From Athripsodes cinereus (Eukaryota; Arthropoda; Insecta; Trichoptera; Leptoceridae), in assembly GCA_947579605.1 (NCBI GenBank), contig OX388314.1, forward strand, positions 25,244,000-25,307,999: a stretch of DNA of 64,000 nucleotides, written 5' to 3'. How positions within the stretch are numbered: the stretch's first letter is position 1; every line of letters begins with the position of its first letter. The position numbers were made by a program, and so were the translations under genes. This document shows positions 20,145-29,999 of the stretch, piece by piece. Below the pieces are notes generated by a model. That model saw only the letters and a list, made by a program, of their open reading frames with translations. It did not search any database and had not been told where the DNA came from.

Positions 20145-20230
20145 TCTATCTATATCCTCACGCCGTATTCCAAGTGGGGTAGGCAGAAAGAACGGAACGC
20201 CATATAGATCTGTCCTTACTGTACCTATAT
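20145..20230 (-). repeat. LINE-A (TWDTA subtype) 3' tip
   Basis: ATCTATCTATATCCTCACGC, CGTATTCCAAGTGGGGTAGG and CAGAAAGAACGGAACGCCAT are the complement of the LINE-A end SVWRSVLSAYPTWDTA plus its TAGA-repeat tail. Confidence 0.72.
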
Positions 20231-20286
20231 TAAAATAATGTAAACAAACTGTGGCAATTGTTTTAAAAATGTGCATTTCTAATATT

Positions 20287-20551
20287 ATATCGTCGTTGCA
20301 TATTCAAAAAGAGGTATGTGCGAATTTTTTTTATTTAGGTAGGTATACTCTTTAAACTGTTTATTAGGGCAATAAAATTATTGTTTGGACTTTTTATTGG
20401 CATGTGATATTATTCTTAAGTACCTACTGAATATTTGATACTAAGAATCACTTTATAAAATGGTTATGATGTTATTATAAGTAGTTTATTATAGAAATGT
20501 CGAAACATTTATAAATTCACATATCCCTTTTTGAATATGCAACGAAGATAT
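20287..20551. mobile_element. MITE, about 265 bp
   Basis: Left ATATCGTCGTTGCATATTCA pairs with the complement of the right end, ATATCTTCGTTGCATATTCA. The inverted match continues through AAAAAG and GAATTTT-type sequence for about 36 bp with a few differences. No coding capacity. Superfamily and target duplication are not clear. Confidence 0.65.
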
Positions 20552-20559
20552 GCACCATC

Positions 20560-21026
20560 GAACTGACGCTCGTTTTAAATAGGTCGATTTGAAATTACAT
20601 CGGTCGCAACATTTTATTGGTCGCACTCACAATATTTCCTTTGAATCTCCAGTCTATATCAAAAGTCATCGGTTATAATACAAAATAATAAATGATAACT
20701 GTGGGCGGTCTAGTATGGCATAGTTATGTCTAATGAGATATGTCAACCTCTTAGTCATATCGTTGCCTTTTACTATTCCGGTAATTAAGTCAGAACTAAA
20801 TTAATTTATTGTTGTTTATAATCGATAACAATGTTTTCATAAAATATAAACAATAAATTATTATTTTCATATAAATATTATCATATTTATAATATATAAA
20901 TATAATATTTTGCCCAAAGACCTGAAATATAGCCTGAGAGTAAAAATAAAATATTGCTAATGTGACCAAATATTTTTTGCGACCAATATAATTTCATATC
21001 AATCAATTTCAAACGAGCGTTGGTTC
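20560..21026. mobile_element. MITE with roughly 75-bp TIRs, about 467 bp
   Basis: Left GAACTGACGCTCGTTTTAAA corresponds to the complement of the right end, GAACCAACGCTCGTTTGAAA. The similarity continues through ATTGGTCGC-type and AATATT-type blocks for about 75 bp with scattered substitutions. CGACCAATA-like motifs recur in both arms. The centre is AT-rich and non-coding. Only eight bases separate it from the MITE at 20287-20551. Confidence 0.65.
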
Positions 21027-21029
21027 AAA

Positions 21030-21425
21030 AAGATGAGTTCATAATTGTAGTGTATGGACTTTGTACACTGCACCTTTAAGTTGAACCTTGGACTTGTTTA
21101 CAGGTTAAACAAGGAATATTGAGTGAGTAGCAATACGCTATTGTCTATATAGGTTAGCTTCCTATAGGGAACGCGCGCATTACATTTATACGACCTTGAC
21201 TTGCACTGTTAGGCTACGTGATTGACAAATTGTGTTCGACAATTATAAATAGGAATTATTATTTAAATATATATTTGTGTTAGTATAAAATCAGTGTTCG
21301 TAATTTAAAAAGAACCTACAATATTGTAAACTACACAGTATACAATACTAATTATTATCTCCCTCGAGTCTCTCGTTGTAGATGCATTCATAAAAATATG
21401 TAACAGTTGATATCTTAGTCATAGC
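21030..21425. other. No recognisable gene
   Basis: Mixed sequence with no long frame and no repeat I recognise. Confidence 0.45.
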
Positions 21426-21469
21426 ATAGTACTATCTCGAGATAATCAGACCACTGAGCTACAGAGATG

Positions 21470-22005
21470 AATTGGTCTTGGATGGGCAGTCTACGGAAAT
21501 TTTAAGAAATTCTTCACTAGCAACATTCCCCAATGGCTAAAGCGGAAAATTTTCGACCAATGTGTGCTTCCAGTATTGACCTATGGGTCAGAAACTTTGA
21601 CTCTAACCAAATCAACTATCAAGAAACTCCGTGTAGCTCAAAGGAAGCATTAAAGAGCGATGTTACAAATAAAACTCTCTGATCGCATTAGAAATACGGA
21701 GATACGTAGAAGATCGGGAGTTACGGATGTTGTCGAAAGAGTAGCAAGATTGAAGTGGTCATGGGCAGGGCATGTTGCTAGACTTAAAGATTAAAGATGG
21801 ACAAAATGGGTAGTGGAGTGGAGACCTCGTGAAGATAAAAGGAGTAGGTTGACATCCAACACGCTGGTCAGACGACATTAGAAGAATCGCTGGTGACTGT
21901 TTGTAGAAAGCCCAGGACAAAGATGCCTGGAGACATTTATGGTGGAGGCTTATGTTCAGCAGTGGACAGGAATAGCTGCATAAGTAAGTAAATATAGGTA
22001 AAATT
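21470..22005 (+). pseudogene. Degenerate non-LTR RT tail (QQWTG type)
   Basis: Broken frames together encode VLPVLTYGSETLTLTKSTI, VAQRKH, LSDRIRNTEIRRRSGVTDV, RLKWSWAGHVARLKD, and near the end a GEAYVQQW-like stretch (GGCTTATGTTCAGCAGTGGA). This is the region between the RT thumb and the stop of a non-LTR family very common in Lepidoptera. In-frame stops replace a residue after AQRKH and after LKD, and frameshifts separate the last blocks. A second, shorter copy is at 52125-52495, with the same GTGGACAGGAATAGCTGCAT end, so both derive from one source lineage. Confidence 0.82.
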
Positions 22006-22009
22006 TATA

Positions 22010-22400
22010 GATATATTTTGATGGTTTTCTCGTTTTTAATTGATGTAGTTTTACACTATTTATGTAAAAACTGTATATTTGCGAAAGAAAATAATAATAA
22101 TTTTGTGTTTCAGATTTGAAGGATATTCATTGTTTGTTTGTTTTTCATTGTATGGGTATTTTTCTTGCTGTAACAGGTATATGGGATATGACATACTTAA
22201 GAATGGTTAAAAAAGAGATTATTAGTATCGTAATGTTTAGAATAAAAAAACTTAATACAGTATTAGCTATAAGATTTTGGAACATGCTTTCTGAGATAAT
22301 TATTGTACTTCGATATCAGTCTATAGGTCAATGATTATGCAACACCTCGCCACTCTGTGATGTAAGCTAAAAGGACAGATGATTAACATACATTGAAGGA
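22010..22400. other. No recognisable gene
   Basis: Only a 72-codon frame without motifs (22116-22334). Confidence 0.4.
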
Positions 22401-22404
22401 CCCA

Positions 22405-22520
22405 CCGACCACCCGGATAGCGCAGCAGTCTGAGGACTTCCATTTATCCGAAATTCTACACTTAACAAATCTTGTCCACAACGGAGGCGCCATAGTGGGC
22501 AGCAGATGATTAACAGAAGA
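22405..22520 (+). repeat. Possible tRNA-like SINE head
   Basis: CCACCCGGATAGCGCAGCAG and TCTGAGGACTTCC resemble a box A region, but I find no good box B. Low confidence. Confidence 0.25.
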
Positions 22521-22569
22521 TCCTATTTATTTTCATATCCTGGATTGCTGTTTCTCGATCCGTTTAAAT

Positions 22570-23014
22570 CAGGGATGCACAGACTTATAGGGAACAGGGG
22601 CCACTCGGGAAGATTATGAGCTAATGACGGGCCGCTATAAGAAAATTAACACTAAAAATTCAAATTTCCAGAAATGCACACATATTAAAATTTCTACCCC
22701 CCCCCCCCGTCACCCAATTTTCAAAATGGTATAGTACTACTGTATAGGAATTTGAAATATTTCAAAAACACCTCGGTTTTCTTAAAGAATATTTTCTCGC
22801 AGTAATTGTGTTTGAATTTTCAAAATGGTATAGGAATTTGAAATATTTCAAAAACTCCTCAGTTTTGTTAAAGAATATTTACTCGAATTAATAAGTATCC
22901 GGTACTTTTACCGAATATCCGATTATTACTGGTATTGACAATTTTTTTTATATTGTATAATTCGCTGGCGGGCCGCAGATATACCGATCGAGAGCCGCGG
23001 TTTGTGCATCGCTG
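22570..23014. mobile_element. hAT-type MITE, 445 bp, 8-bp target duplication
   Basis: Ends are CAGGGATGCACAGACTTATA and, complemented, CAGCGATGCACAAACCGCGG: the CAG-NG-TGCACA style of hAT elements. The flanking 8-mers GTTTAAAT (22562-22569) and GTTCAAAT (23015-23022) differ at one base. GGGCCGC occurs near both ends. Inside, a block of about 80 bp starting AATTTTCAAAATGGTATAG is tandemly duplicated (22719 and 22816), and a 12-C run lies at 22697-22708. There is no transposase. Confidence 0.85.
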
Positions 23015-23212
23015 GTTCAAATCAATACCGTCTGTGTAAACTTGCATTCATTAAGCGTCTCTTCGTGGATAGTAAAAGTGTATGCACATACAAATATCGT
23101 TGCGATAGTACCTACTCATATTATCTTAATTTGGGACTAGCTCGATATGTATATTAATTATCCATGTAGGTTCTTATTAGTAATTTTCATGTTTATCACT
23201 TGATACTATCCT

Positions 23213-23376
23213 ATACATACATATGTACATACCATCACGCCGCTTCCCTCGCGGGGTAGGCAGAAAGGATCGAGCGTCACTTCCTTCTATCCTTGCATAC
23301 ATCTTTCGCTTCCGTCACTGTCATACAATTCCTCATGCATGTCCACGTCTCCGAGCACCATTCCTCTCAGCCAATA
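23213..23376 (-). pseudogene. LINE-A (AREAA subtype) RT tail with internal deletion
   Basis: On the minus strand it ends AYPARE-A (CCATCACGCCGCTTCCCTCG, CGGGGTAGGCAGAAAGGATC) and includes KDRRK and VTEAK codons. At 23342 it jumps from the ACM...C codons straight to the upstream GARRRGR codons (TCCACGTCTCCGAGCACCAT), so about 90 bp present at 56275-56365 are deleted. The 3' side carries a CATACATACATATG tail. Confidence 0.75.
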
Positions 23377-23484
23377 TTACTATTCTACAATAGTCTTTAT
23401 CCGAGATAATGTGATGGGATATATAATTATATGGCTACTGCTCTATGAACAAAACCGGGTTTAAAGTTAGCCTATCTACCCATA

Positions 23485-23615
23485 TATCAGGTCAGATCAT
23501 CGCCCTTAACGCTCCTCTCGGGAGCACAGGGCATTAACCAGCCTCTTCCATTCAGAGCGACTCTGCGCCAATTGCGTCACCTCTTTCTACGACATTCCCA
23601 GTGCTCTGATGTCAT
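23485..23615 (-). repeat. LINE family G RT tail fragment
   Basis: CGCCCTTAACGCTCCTCTCG, GGAGCACAGGGCATTAACCA and GCGCCAATTGCGTCACCTCT match the copies at 28910-29025 and 44200-44330. On the minus strand the family encodes LGMSWEEVTxLAxxRSEWRG and ends just after CSREERxG. Confidence 0.75.
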
Positions 23616-23619
23616 TGTA

Positions 23620-24400
23620 ATAGGAATGATGTATTGTGAAAGAGGGAAGCCCCGACAATAGGAACCTCTTGAACAGTGCTTTTTTTGGCTATAGGGTATT
23701 CTCAGACCATGATTCAGCCAGGATCATCGTCTTTCCTGTATCACGGAGATTACAGAACTCTACAGGGTGCGACAGCGCACAGCATCATTCGTGACATATT
23801 CATACCATTTTACATGCAAAATCCTCCTAAGGTACCTACATACTTGTAATCAAAGCTTAGTATCTTCAAAGGTTAGGTATCAAGACATTCAAGACTCACA
23901 GCCATACAGAAGGATTGGGATGATACACGCATTTTATCCTGATATCTACCATTGCTATCTATTTATAACATCACGGTATCTCCCAGAAATGGGGTAGCCA
24001 ATGATCTAACTCTCCAACTTTGAAATTTGTATTGATAATGAATAACAAGTCTAATTATTATTGAAATAAATACATAGTAGTGTTTTTATCAGAATGCGTG
24101 TGGACATTCACGTTTAAATCGTGATTCATAATAATTTCATCAACCTTTCCATCATATTTATGGAAACTAGGCCTATTATAAACATCCAAAACATTCACCC
24201 ACACCAGGACAGCTGGTAACACAGTGAGGCAGTTGTTGTTAATACATAATAAGTGATATTGATTTGTAAGCAATCATTATTTGGCAAACAAATGGTACAA
24301 GTGTAGTAGTGCGATTATGAAAATGAACCTTTTCCCATAGAGCCTAATTTTAGAATACGAATTGCCGAAGCGAGTACAACCTATAAAGCCTAGATTAAAT
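23620..24400. other. No recognisable gene; SINE-B tip near 23950
   Basis: ATCACGGTATCTCCCAGAAA and TGGGGTAGCCAATGATCT at 23966-24010 are the complement of the SINE-B 3' tip. The rest is unrecognised. Confidence 0.45.
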
Positions 24401-24404
24401 AAAA

Positions 24405-24890
24405 TATGGTTGATAAAACATTGCGAGACAGAGTGAAGAATGAGGATATCAGGAGAATGAGGGGATGTGAGAGGAGTGTTGTAGATAGAATGCGTATAAA
24501 TTAGTTGCGATGATTTGGACGATGAAAGGATGGCGAAGACGGTGTATTTATCTGAAAGAGGGCGTGTGAGAAAGCGGACGTCCAAGAACTACGTGGCTTG
24601 AACACGTGAATCAAATTTTCAATCACGGTCGCGTGTTGAGTACGAGAAATCGGCGTGCATGTATGGGAATGTGGTTTGAAGGCTTTCATGGCGACTGGTT
24701 GTTGTTTTTCGTGGCAAAGCATTGTTTTACATGACAAACCCGAAAAACAACAACCTGCATGTATGGGAAACTGAATTAATGTAGAGGAAGCTAAAGAAGT
24801 TTGTAAGGATAGATCAACATGACGTTCCGTTCTCCCTGCCTACCCCACCTGGGACACGGCGTGAGGTTATAGATAGATAGATTTTGTTGA
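24405..24890 (+). pseudogene. LINE-A (TWDTA subtype) RT tail, interrupted
   Basis: Parallels 32490-32870: LRDRVKNEDIRRMRGCERSV, then VDRMRI with a stop, DD-R-AKTVYLSERGRVRKRTS, and so on to a CGGCGTGAGG end and a TAGATAGATAGA tail (24869-24885). Besides frameshifts and a stop after RMRIN, the copy carries a short foreign insert at 24670-24755 between 14-bp direct repeats (listed separately). No catalytic residues are present. Confidence 0.82.
24656..24769 (+). mobile_element. 86-bp insert with 15-bp inverted repeat and 14-bp target duplication
   Basis: TGCATGTATGGGAA occurs at 24656-24669 and again at 24756-24769. Between them, 86 bp absent from other LINE-A copies contain GGTTGTTGTTTTTCG (24697-24711) and its exact complement CGAAAAACAACAACC (24741-24755), the latter ending at the insertion boundary. 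It is non-coding. The class is unknown. Confidence 0.75.
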
Positions 24891-24985
24891 GAAGTTTAAA
24901 AATATTTTTAATAATTTAAAATGTTTTAATAGCGGAACGTTTCTGAAAAATTTGGAACTTATTTTTATTCAGATAAATTAACCGA

Positions 24986-24986
24986 A

Positions 24987-25019
<33 letters not shown>
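24986..25019 (+). repeat. (TAA)n microsatellite, left side of R4/Dong-type insertion
   Basis: About eleven ATA/TAA units end exactly where similarity to the retrotransposon ORF begins at 25020. Confidence 0.9.
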
Positions 25020-25020
<1 letters not shown>

Positions 25021-26159
25021 TTAATACATGGGCAATTCCTTTATTATTATATACATTTGGGATACTCAAATGGAACCAGACGGAGCTGGATGTTATCGAC
25101 AGAAAATTCAGAACCATGATGACAAGGTATCGTATACATCATCCAAGATCATCTATAATGAGACTCTACCTCCCAAGGAAATTGGGAGGAAGGGGCTTAT
25201 TGAATATTAAAAATTTACACAATCAGGAAATTCAATCTTTAAAAACTTTTTTTCATAATTCTAGGAACAAAGATGGGTATGATGATATAATATCTTGTGA
25301 TCAGGGTTATTCACCGTTGTGTTTATCGAACTCTAGTGTCTCTTTACCGATATTGAATAATGATGATAGAATGGACATATGGAAATCCAAGTCTCTCCAT
25401 GGTCGATTCTATGAAGTGTTAACATCTCAGAATGTTGATACTGTGGATTCGGTCCATTGGTTGAGATTTGGAGATCTTTTTGGCGAAACCGAAGGATTTG
25501 TTTGTGCCATTCAAGACCAAGTAATAGTCACAAACAATTATTCTAAATTTATAATGAAACAAAATATTTCGGATAGATGCAGAGCCTGTTATCGGGAGGG
25601 AGAGACATTAAGACATATTTTGTCTGGATGTTCTCTTCTTTCCGGAACAGACTATTTGAAAAGACATGATCAGGTAGCAAAAATATTACATCAAAATTTA
25701 GCTTTGAAATTCAAATTAATTGAACAGGAATCAAAATTACCATACTATAATTATTGTCCAATATCGGTACTTGAAAACAATGACACTAAACTCTACTGGG
25801 ATCGACCAATTCAAACTGATCGAACTATTATAGCTAATCGACCAGATATTGTGTTGGTCGATCGCAGATGCCGTAAAACATACATCATAGACATCACTAT
25901 ACCGCACGATGAAAATTTAAATAAAGCTGAGCAAGATAAGATAATAAAATATCTTGATCTTGCTCACGAAATCAAAGATATGTGGAGAACACCTACCACA
26001 ATCATCGTGCCTATAGTGTTGTCTGTGAATGGTTTAATACCTAAGAGTCTGTCAAGCAACCTCAGAAAACTGGGAGTAGATGACAGGCTCAAATACAGCA
26101 TGCAGAAGGCCGTACTTCTATCGTCCACCAGGATAGTAAGAAGGTTTTTGTCCCTGTAG
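25020..26159 (+). pseudogene. R2/R4-clade retrotransposon polyprotein, C-terminal part with restriction-like endonuclease
   Basis: The open frame (without a start) begins VNTWAIPLLLYTFGILKWNQ at the TAA repeat, continues past an internal Met at 25116, and stops at 26159. It covers the end of the RT thumb (MTRYRIHHPRSSIMRLYLPR), a linker, a zinc knuckle of type C-X2-C-X8-H-X4-C (CRACYREGETLRHILSGC), and the nuclease core RPDIVLVDRR...YIIDIT with the PD-X14-D spacing. K-YLDLAHEIKDMW and QKAVLLSSTRIVRRFLSL follow. In this clade the endonuclease nicks the target and the RT copies the element's RNA from the nick. All nuclease residues I can check are kept and there is no stop, but the RT catalytic half is missing. 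Confidence 0.88.
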
Positions 26160-26372
26160 CTCTGTAAGTAATCTCCCATGATTGTACTATTTCATAGAAC
26201 ATCATGGAAGAATCAACTCGAATAATGTTGGGGTTCTACATTTTGAATATAAATTTATTTTAATATTTTATGGTTTTTGTTATTTAATGTTATATTTAAA
26301 TTTTATTGTTAATCTTATATTGTATTTAAAATGTAGAATCTAATATTGTTTTGTTAAATAAATGAGATATGA
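25020..26372 (+). mobile_element. 5'-truncated R4/Dong-type site-specific LINE
   Basis: A non-LTR element fragment lies between TAA-type repeats at 24986-25019 and 26373-26392. Elements of the R4 clade such as Bombyx Dong are known to insert into TAA repeats, and the endonuclease domain seen here is of the R2/R4 restriction-like kind. Only the end of RT, the endonuclease and a 3' UTR of about 210 bp remain. Confidence 0.8.
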
Positions 26373-26392
26373 GATAATAATAATAATATTTA
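26373..26392 (+). repeat. TAA-type repeat between two converging LINEs
   Basis: ATAATAATAATAATA forms the 3' side of the R4/Dong-type fragment and also the tail side of the minus-strand LINE that starts at 26393. Confidence 0.8.
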
Positions 26393-27926
26393 TTTGTCAA
26401 AAATATTCACAGAAACATATGTAAGTACATAAATTTATTAAACATTGCACTAAATATATTTAAATCACCCTTAAAAAGACAAGTCTTGTGTAAAGGGGGA
26501 TACATTCCCTGAAACGATATAGTATACTTAAATAAATTAAACAATTTTCCAGTTTAATACATACTTTAAAAGTTTTTCTTTTTAATTGCTCGAAGATTCT
26601 TATAACACTTATTACATCTTTATTAATTACACATTCAATATATACGCATTTAGTTACACTTTATTTATATTTTCAATAACACACACAGATATATTCAATA
26701 TACATAACAACACCAGAAACTACACACCACCAGGAACCACGTCAACATTTATGTGTTTCACCATTTCTTTCTTGAACTTTTTGAAATCATTTATTGTTCT
26801 TATCTCATTTGGTAGTTCATTGAAGTATTTGATACCTAGGTAAGCATAATGTCTCTGAGAGATGTCTTTATGGCACAGGGGTATTGGAAGGCAGTTTCTT
26901 ATTCTAAGTGTCCTAATAGTGATCAAGCTGTTCATGTTAGAAGTCATTCTTTGTTCTTTAAATTATGGCTGCCTTTCTATAGAGCTGTGCCAGGGTCATT
27001 ACTTTCATATTTTTGTAGATAAGATTAGTCGGGTAATCCCTTGGTTTCCTCAGAATTATTTTTAGTATCAACCTTTGTGTCACTTCGATCGGGTATAGGT
27101 TTGTTGGATACGCACCTCCCCATCCCAAAATGCCATAATTCATAATTGACTGAACTAATGCATGATAAACCGCTTTAAGCTGCGACACTTCCAGAATACT
27201 TCTGAGTTCAAGAAAAACAAAAATAAATTTTCTCAATTTTTTTACTAACAATGCTATATGATCTTTCCATTTCACATGCCGATCAATTGTGATTCCAAGA
27301 TATTTAATACTTTTAACGGACTTTATAGGCTTGCATTGCTCTCCACACACTGTACTATCACACGTACTTCCATGTATCGTCACATCCATATCACCAGGAC
27401 TGCACGTTCTGTTTATGGAAAATGCCATGTAAGCTGTTTTTTCTGTATTTAGCGAGAGCAGATTACTGTCAAACCATTTCTTAAGAATATTAATATCACG
27501 GTTCGCTATATTTTTCACCTCGTTCCAGGTTTTACCCTCAGTAAACAAAACTGTGTCGTCCGCATATGAAATTACAGTGCTTTCGATTGGTAGTGCAAAC
27601 ATGTCGTTGACAAATATTATGAAAAGGGAAGGTCCCAGAACTGTCCCTTGAGGTATTCCGAATTTTGTGGACTTGGGGTGGCTAAGCTCATCACAGATCC
27701 TTGTATATTGTTTCCTTTCGTGCAAATAACTTTTTATCAACGAGAGAGCTTCGTTTCTAAATCCAAGGTGTGATAGCTTCGTTATCAGATGCATATGCGA
27801 AACACTATCAAATGCCTTTCTTAGATCTATGAAAGTGCCTATAGATTTTTTCCCTTTATTCATGGAAGCATATACCTTGTTAGTGAGTGCCGCAATGGCA
27901 TCCTGTGTGCTCAAATTTATACACAA
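26393..27926 (-). mobile_element. 5'-truncated LINE (CR1/Jockey-like RT), minus strand
   Basis: The RT frame (26958-27926) and the C-terminal frame (26720-26947) lie on the minus strand, followed by about 330 bp of 3' UTR ending TTTGACAAATAAATATTATT at the TAA repeat. The 5' end stops inside the RT domain near 27926, typical of incomplete target-primed reverse transcription. Confidence 0.75.
26720..27926 (-). pseudogene. Non-LTR reverse transcriptase, frameshifted
   Basis: The first 322-codon frame holds RT motifs in order: A, FIDLRKAFDSV (D34); B, FGIPQGTVLGPSLFIIFVND (residues 89-108); C, YADDTVLF (residues 121-128, both catalytic Asp kept); then the thumb, IKYLGITIDRHVKWKDHI. After LYRKAAII a stop occurs and the C-terminal tail resumes in another frame (MTSNMNSLITIRTLRIRNCL ... 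YLGIKYFNELPNEIRTINDF), so one frameshift splits it. The region before motif A and any AP endonuclease are missing. It polymerises cDNA from the element's RNA in intact relatives; this copy is defective. CR1, Jockey and related clades share these motifs, so the clade is not certain. Confidence 0.88.
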
Positions 27927-27929
27927 AAT

Positions 27930-28375
27930 GTATCTCTTAACTGGATTTTTCTCATTTTTTTTTCAAAAACTTCATAAATAAAAAGAGAAAGATAACTGAA
28001 CTTCAAATAAAAGGAACTTTATCTTTACTGAACCGGCAGTGAATTTTTGTTCAACATTTCACAGCTATCCTAGATTTTTCCATAAAGGCTGATTAGTCCA
28101 ATGAGAATGCGAAGTAAGAATTACTGTCAAAAAGGAGCTGAATAGCTGGGTGACCGTGGGTAGCGTGAGGCCTTATAGAGACTTTAGGACACTACAACAA
28201 TATCGCAAATTATGATCCTAACGAGGCGTGACATTAGAGAGAAAATTATGTAAAACCAATAAATATTAGTACTTCACTTTAAAAATAGATTTTACTTTAT
28301 CTTGTCTTATTAATGCAGCTACAAATAATCAAACAGACTCATTATTTTTTTTTTGATCTAGAGTTTGTGGGTTCA
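27930..28375. other. No recognisable gene
   Basis: Nothing recognised between the LINE and the Penelope-type 3' end. Confidence 0.45.
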
Positions 28376-28397
28376 CATTGTGAAAAGACAGGCATAC

Positions 28398-28480
28398 ACT
28401 TGAAAATGTCTTGACGAAAGTGCTCGAGTATTAAATTAATGGTGAAAAGTAAACAGTATTTTTGTTGATATCAAATATGT
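28398..28480 (+). repeat. Solo Penelope-like element 3' end
   Basis: CTTGAAAATGTCTTGACGAA, GTGCTCGAGTATTAAATTAA and GGTGAAAAGTAAACAGT match the sequence downstream of the Penelope-like ORF (60513-60580). No coding part adjoins it, so it is an extreme 5' truncation. Confidence 0.72.
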
Positions 28481-28900
28481 TTATATTTTTTATATTTATT
28501 CAATAATAAAACAAAAATAACAATATATATAATTATTGTATAGTGGACAATTATTATAATATTAAGAATAGTGCAATGTTTTTTTTTGTAATTTCCTCAG
28601 TCAGTAGTTGAGCCACTGGTATGAGAGGAAACAGTTTTTAAACATATATACATAGCAGAAAATCAGTGTTTAAAATAAATCTAAGAAGAAGAAACTGAAA
28701 ATAAATATGGTGTAGATAAAATCTTTTTAAAATTACAAATAAAGAAAATCAGTGATATAAATATTACCTATATCTAAGACTAAGAAGCAAATATGGTGAA
28801 AAAAATACTTTTTTTAAAAAATAACTAGGTAGGTATTGAATTACCCTGAATTAATTATTTATATCTAAGAAAAAGAAGCAAAAAAAATGTGGTGTAGGAA
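28480..28900. other. No recognisable gene
   Basis: AT-rich, with a recurring motif near CAGTGTTTAAAATAAATCTA, AGAAGAAGAAACTG and GGTGTAG, repeated loosely three times (28660-28900). It looks like a decayed short tandem duplication. Confidence 0.4.
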
Positions 28901-28909
28901 AATCATCAT

Positions 28910-29025
28910 CATCGCCCTCAACGCTCCTCTCGGGAGCTCAGGGCAGAAACCAGCCTCCTCCATTCATAGCGTCTCTGTGCCAATTGCGTCACCTCTTTCC
29001 ACGACATTCCTTGCGCTCTGATGGT
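28910..29025 (-). repeat. LINE family G RT tail fragment
   Basis: CGCCCTCAACGCTCCTCTCG, GGAGCTCAGGGCAGAAACCA and GTGCCAATTGCGTCACCTCT match 23485-23615. On the minus strand it carries the SWEEVTQLAQRRYEWRRLV-type codons. Confidence 0.75.
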
Positions 29026-29029
29026 GTAG

Positions 29030-29875
29030 GAAAATACCTACCTATAATATTCATTAGATTAACACATATTTATAAAAACTGCGACTTGTAACAAACATTA
29101 TTGTTTAAATGAAACACCTGCATATTGTTTGGACACATCCTTTTCTTTATTTATTTGTAGAATGAATTACCTTTCATGTATTGTATCTACATAAGTGGTC
29201 AAGATGACCACTCAGAAATTACAATGAAGAGAAAATTTTCACTTAAGTTATTATTACCAAACAGGCAACATAATACATATTTTGTATTTATTTTTTTGTG
29301 ACGATTTAGTTTGTACTTTTAGTTAAGTGTATTCAATTTAAACATTGTTGAAAATTTATTATTATTTCTTCAAACTAACCCTTTTGCTAAAAGGTGTATT
29401 TTGTCATTTTTTTTATTTATTTCATTCAATTTGGCGACTGGCGACACGATCGATTATGCTGGTAATTACAATGAAACCAAATTTATCGTTAAAACCCATT
29501 ATAATCTGGTAATGTATTATTTAAATTAATCATCGTATGGTGGCTATAATCAAATTAAAAAATTGTATACAATCTAAATAAACTATAATATCATGATGTG
29601 ACAAAAACATCCATTAATTAATACGGTGTCTATCTAAATAACTAACTTCACTTACCATGCCAAGATGTGAAAAAATAACTGGTTCTCCCGCCCTAACATA
29701 GATAAAAAATATATTTTTGTTTTAATTTCTACGTTTATTTGATAAAACTTGTAGAGCATAAGGATGACTTATAAATAATTGTATTATATAGAAATGTTGG
29801 CTTATGATTGGATTATATATAATAATGCATACCTAGTTTGCATATTTCAATAAGTTTTTGCATATGGGCTTTATT
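29030..29875. other. No recognisable gene
   Basis: AT-rich intergenic or intronic DNA. Confidence 0.45.
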
Positions 29876-29894
29876 AGACTGTCAATTACAGATG

Positions 29895-29995
29895 TTGATT
29901 TTTATTGGCAGAGAAAGGACAACTGGCATGATTAACACACGCAATTAGTCTTCTGGCTACCCCATTTCGCAGTATAGATAGATAGATAAATTTTG
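29895..29995 (+). repeat. SINE-B 3' end with TAGA tail
   Basis: TTGGCAGAGAAAGGACAAC, AGTCTTCTGGCTACCCCATT and a TATAGATAGATAGATA tail. This copy shows the SINE-B 3' tip passing into the same tetranucleotide tail seen after LINE-A. Confidence 0.65.
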
Positions 29996-29999
29996 TTTC

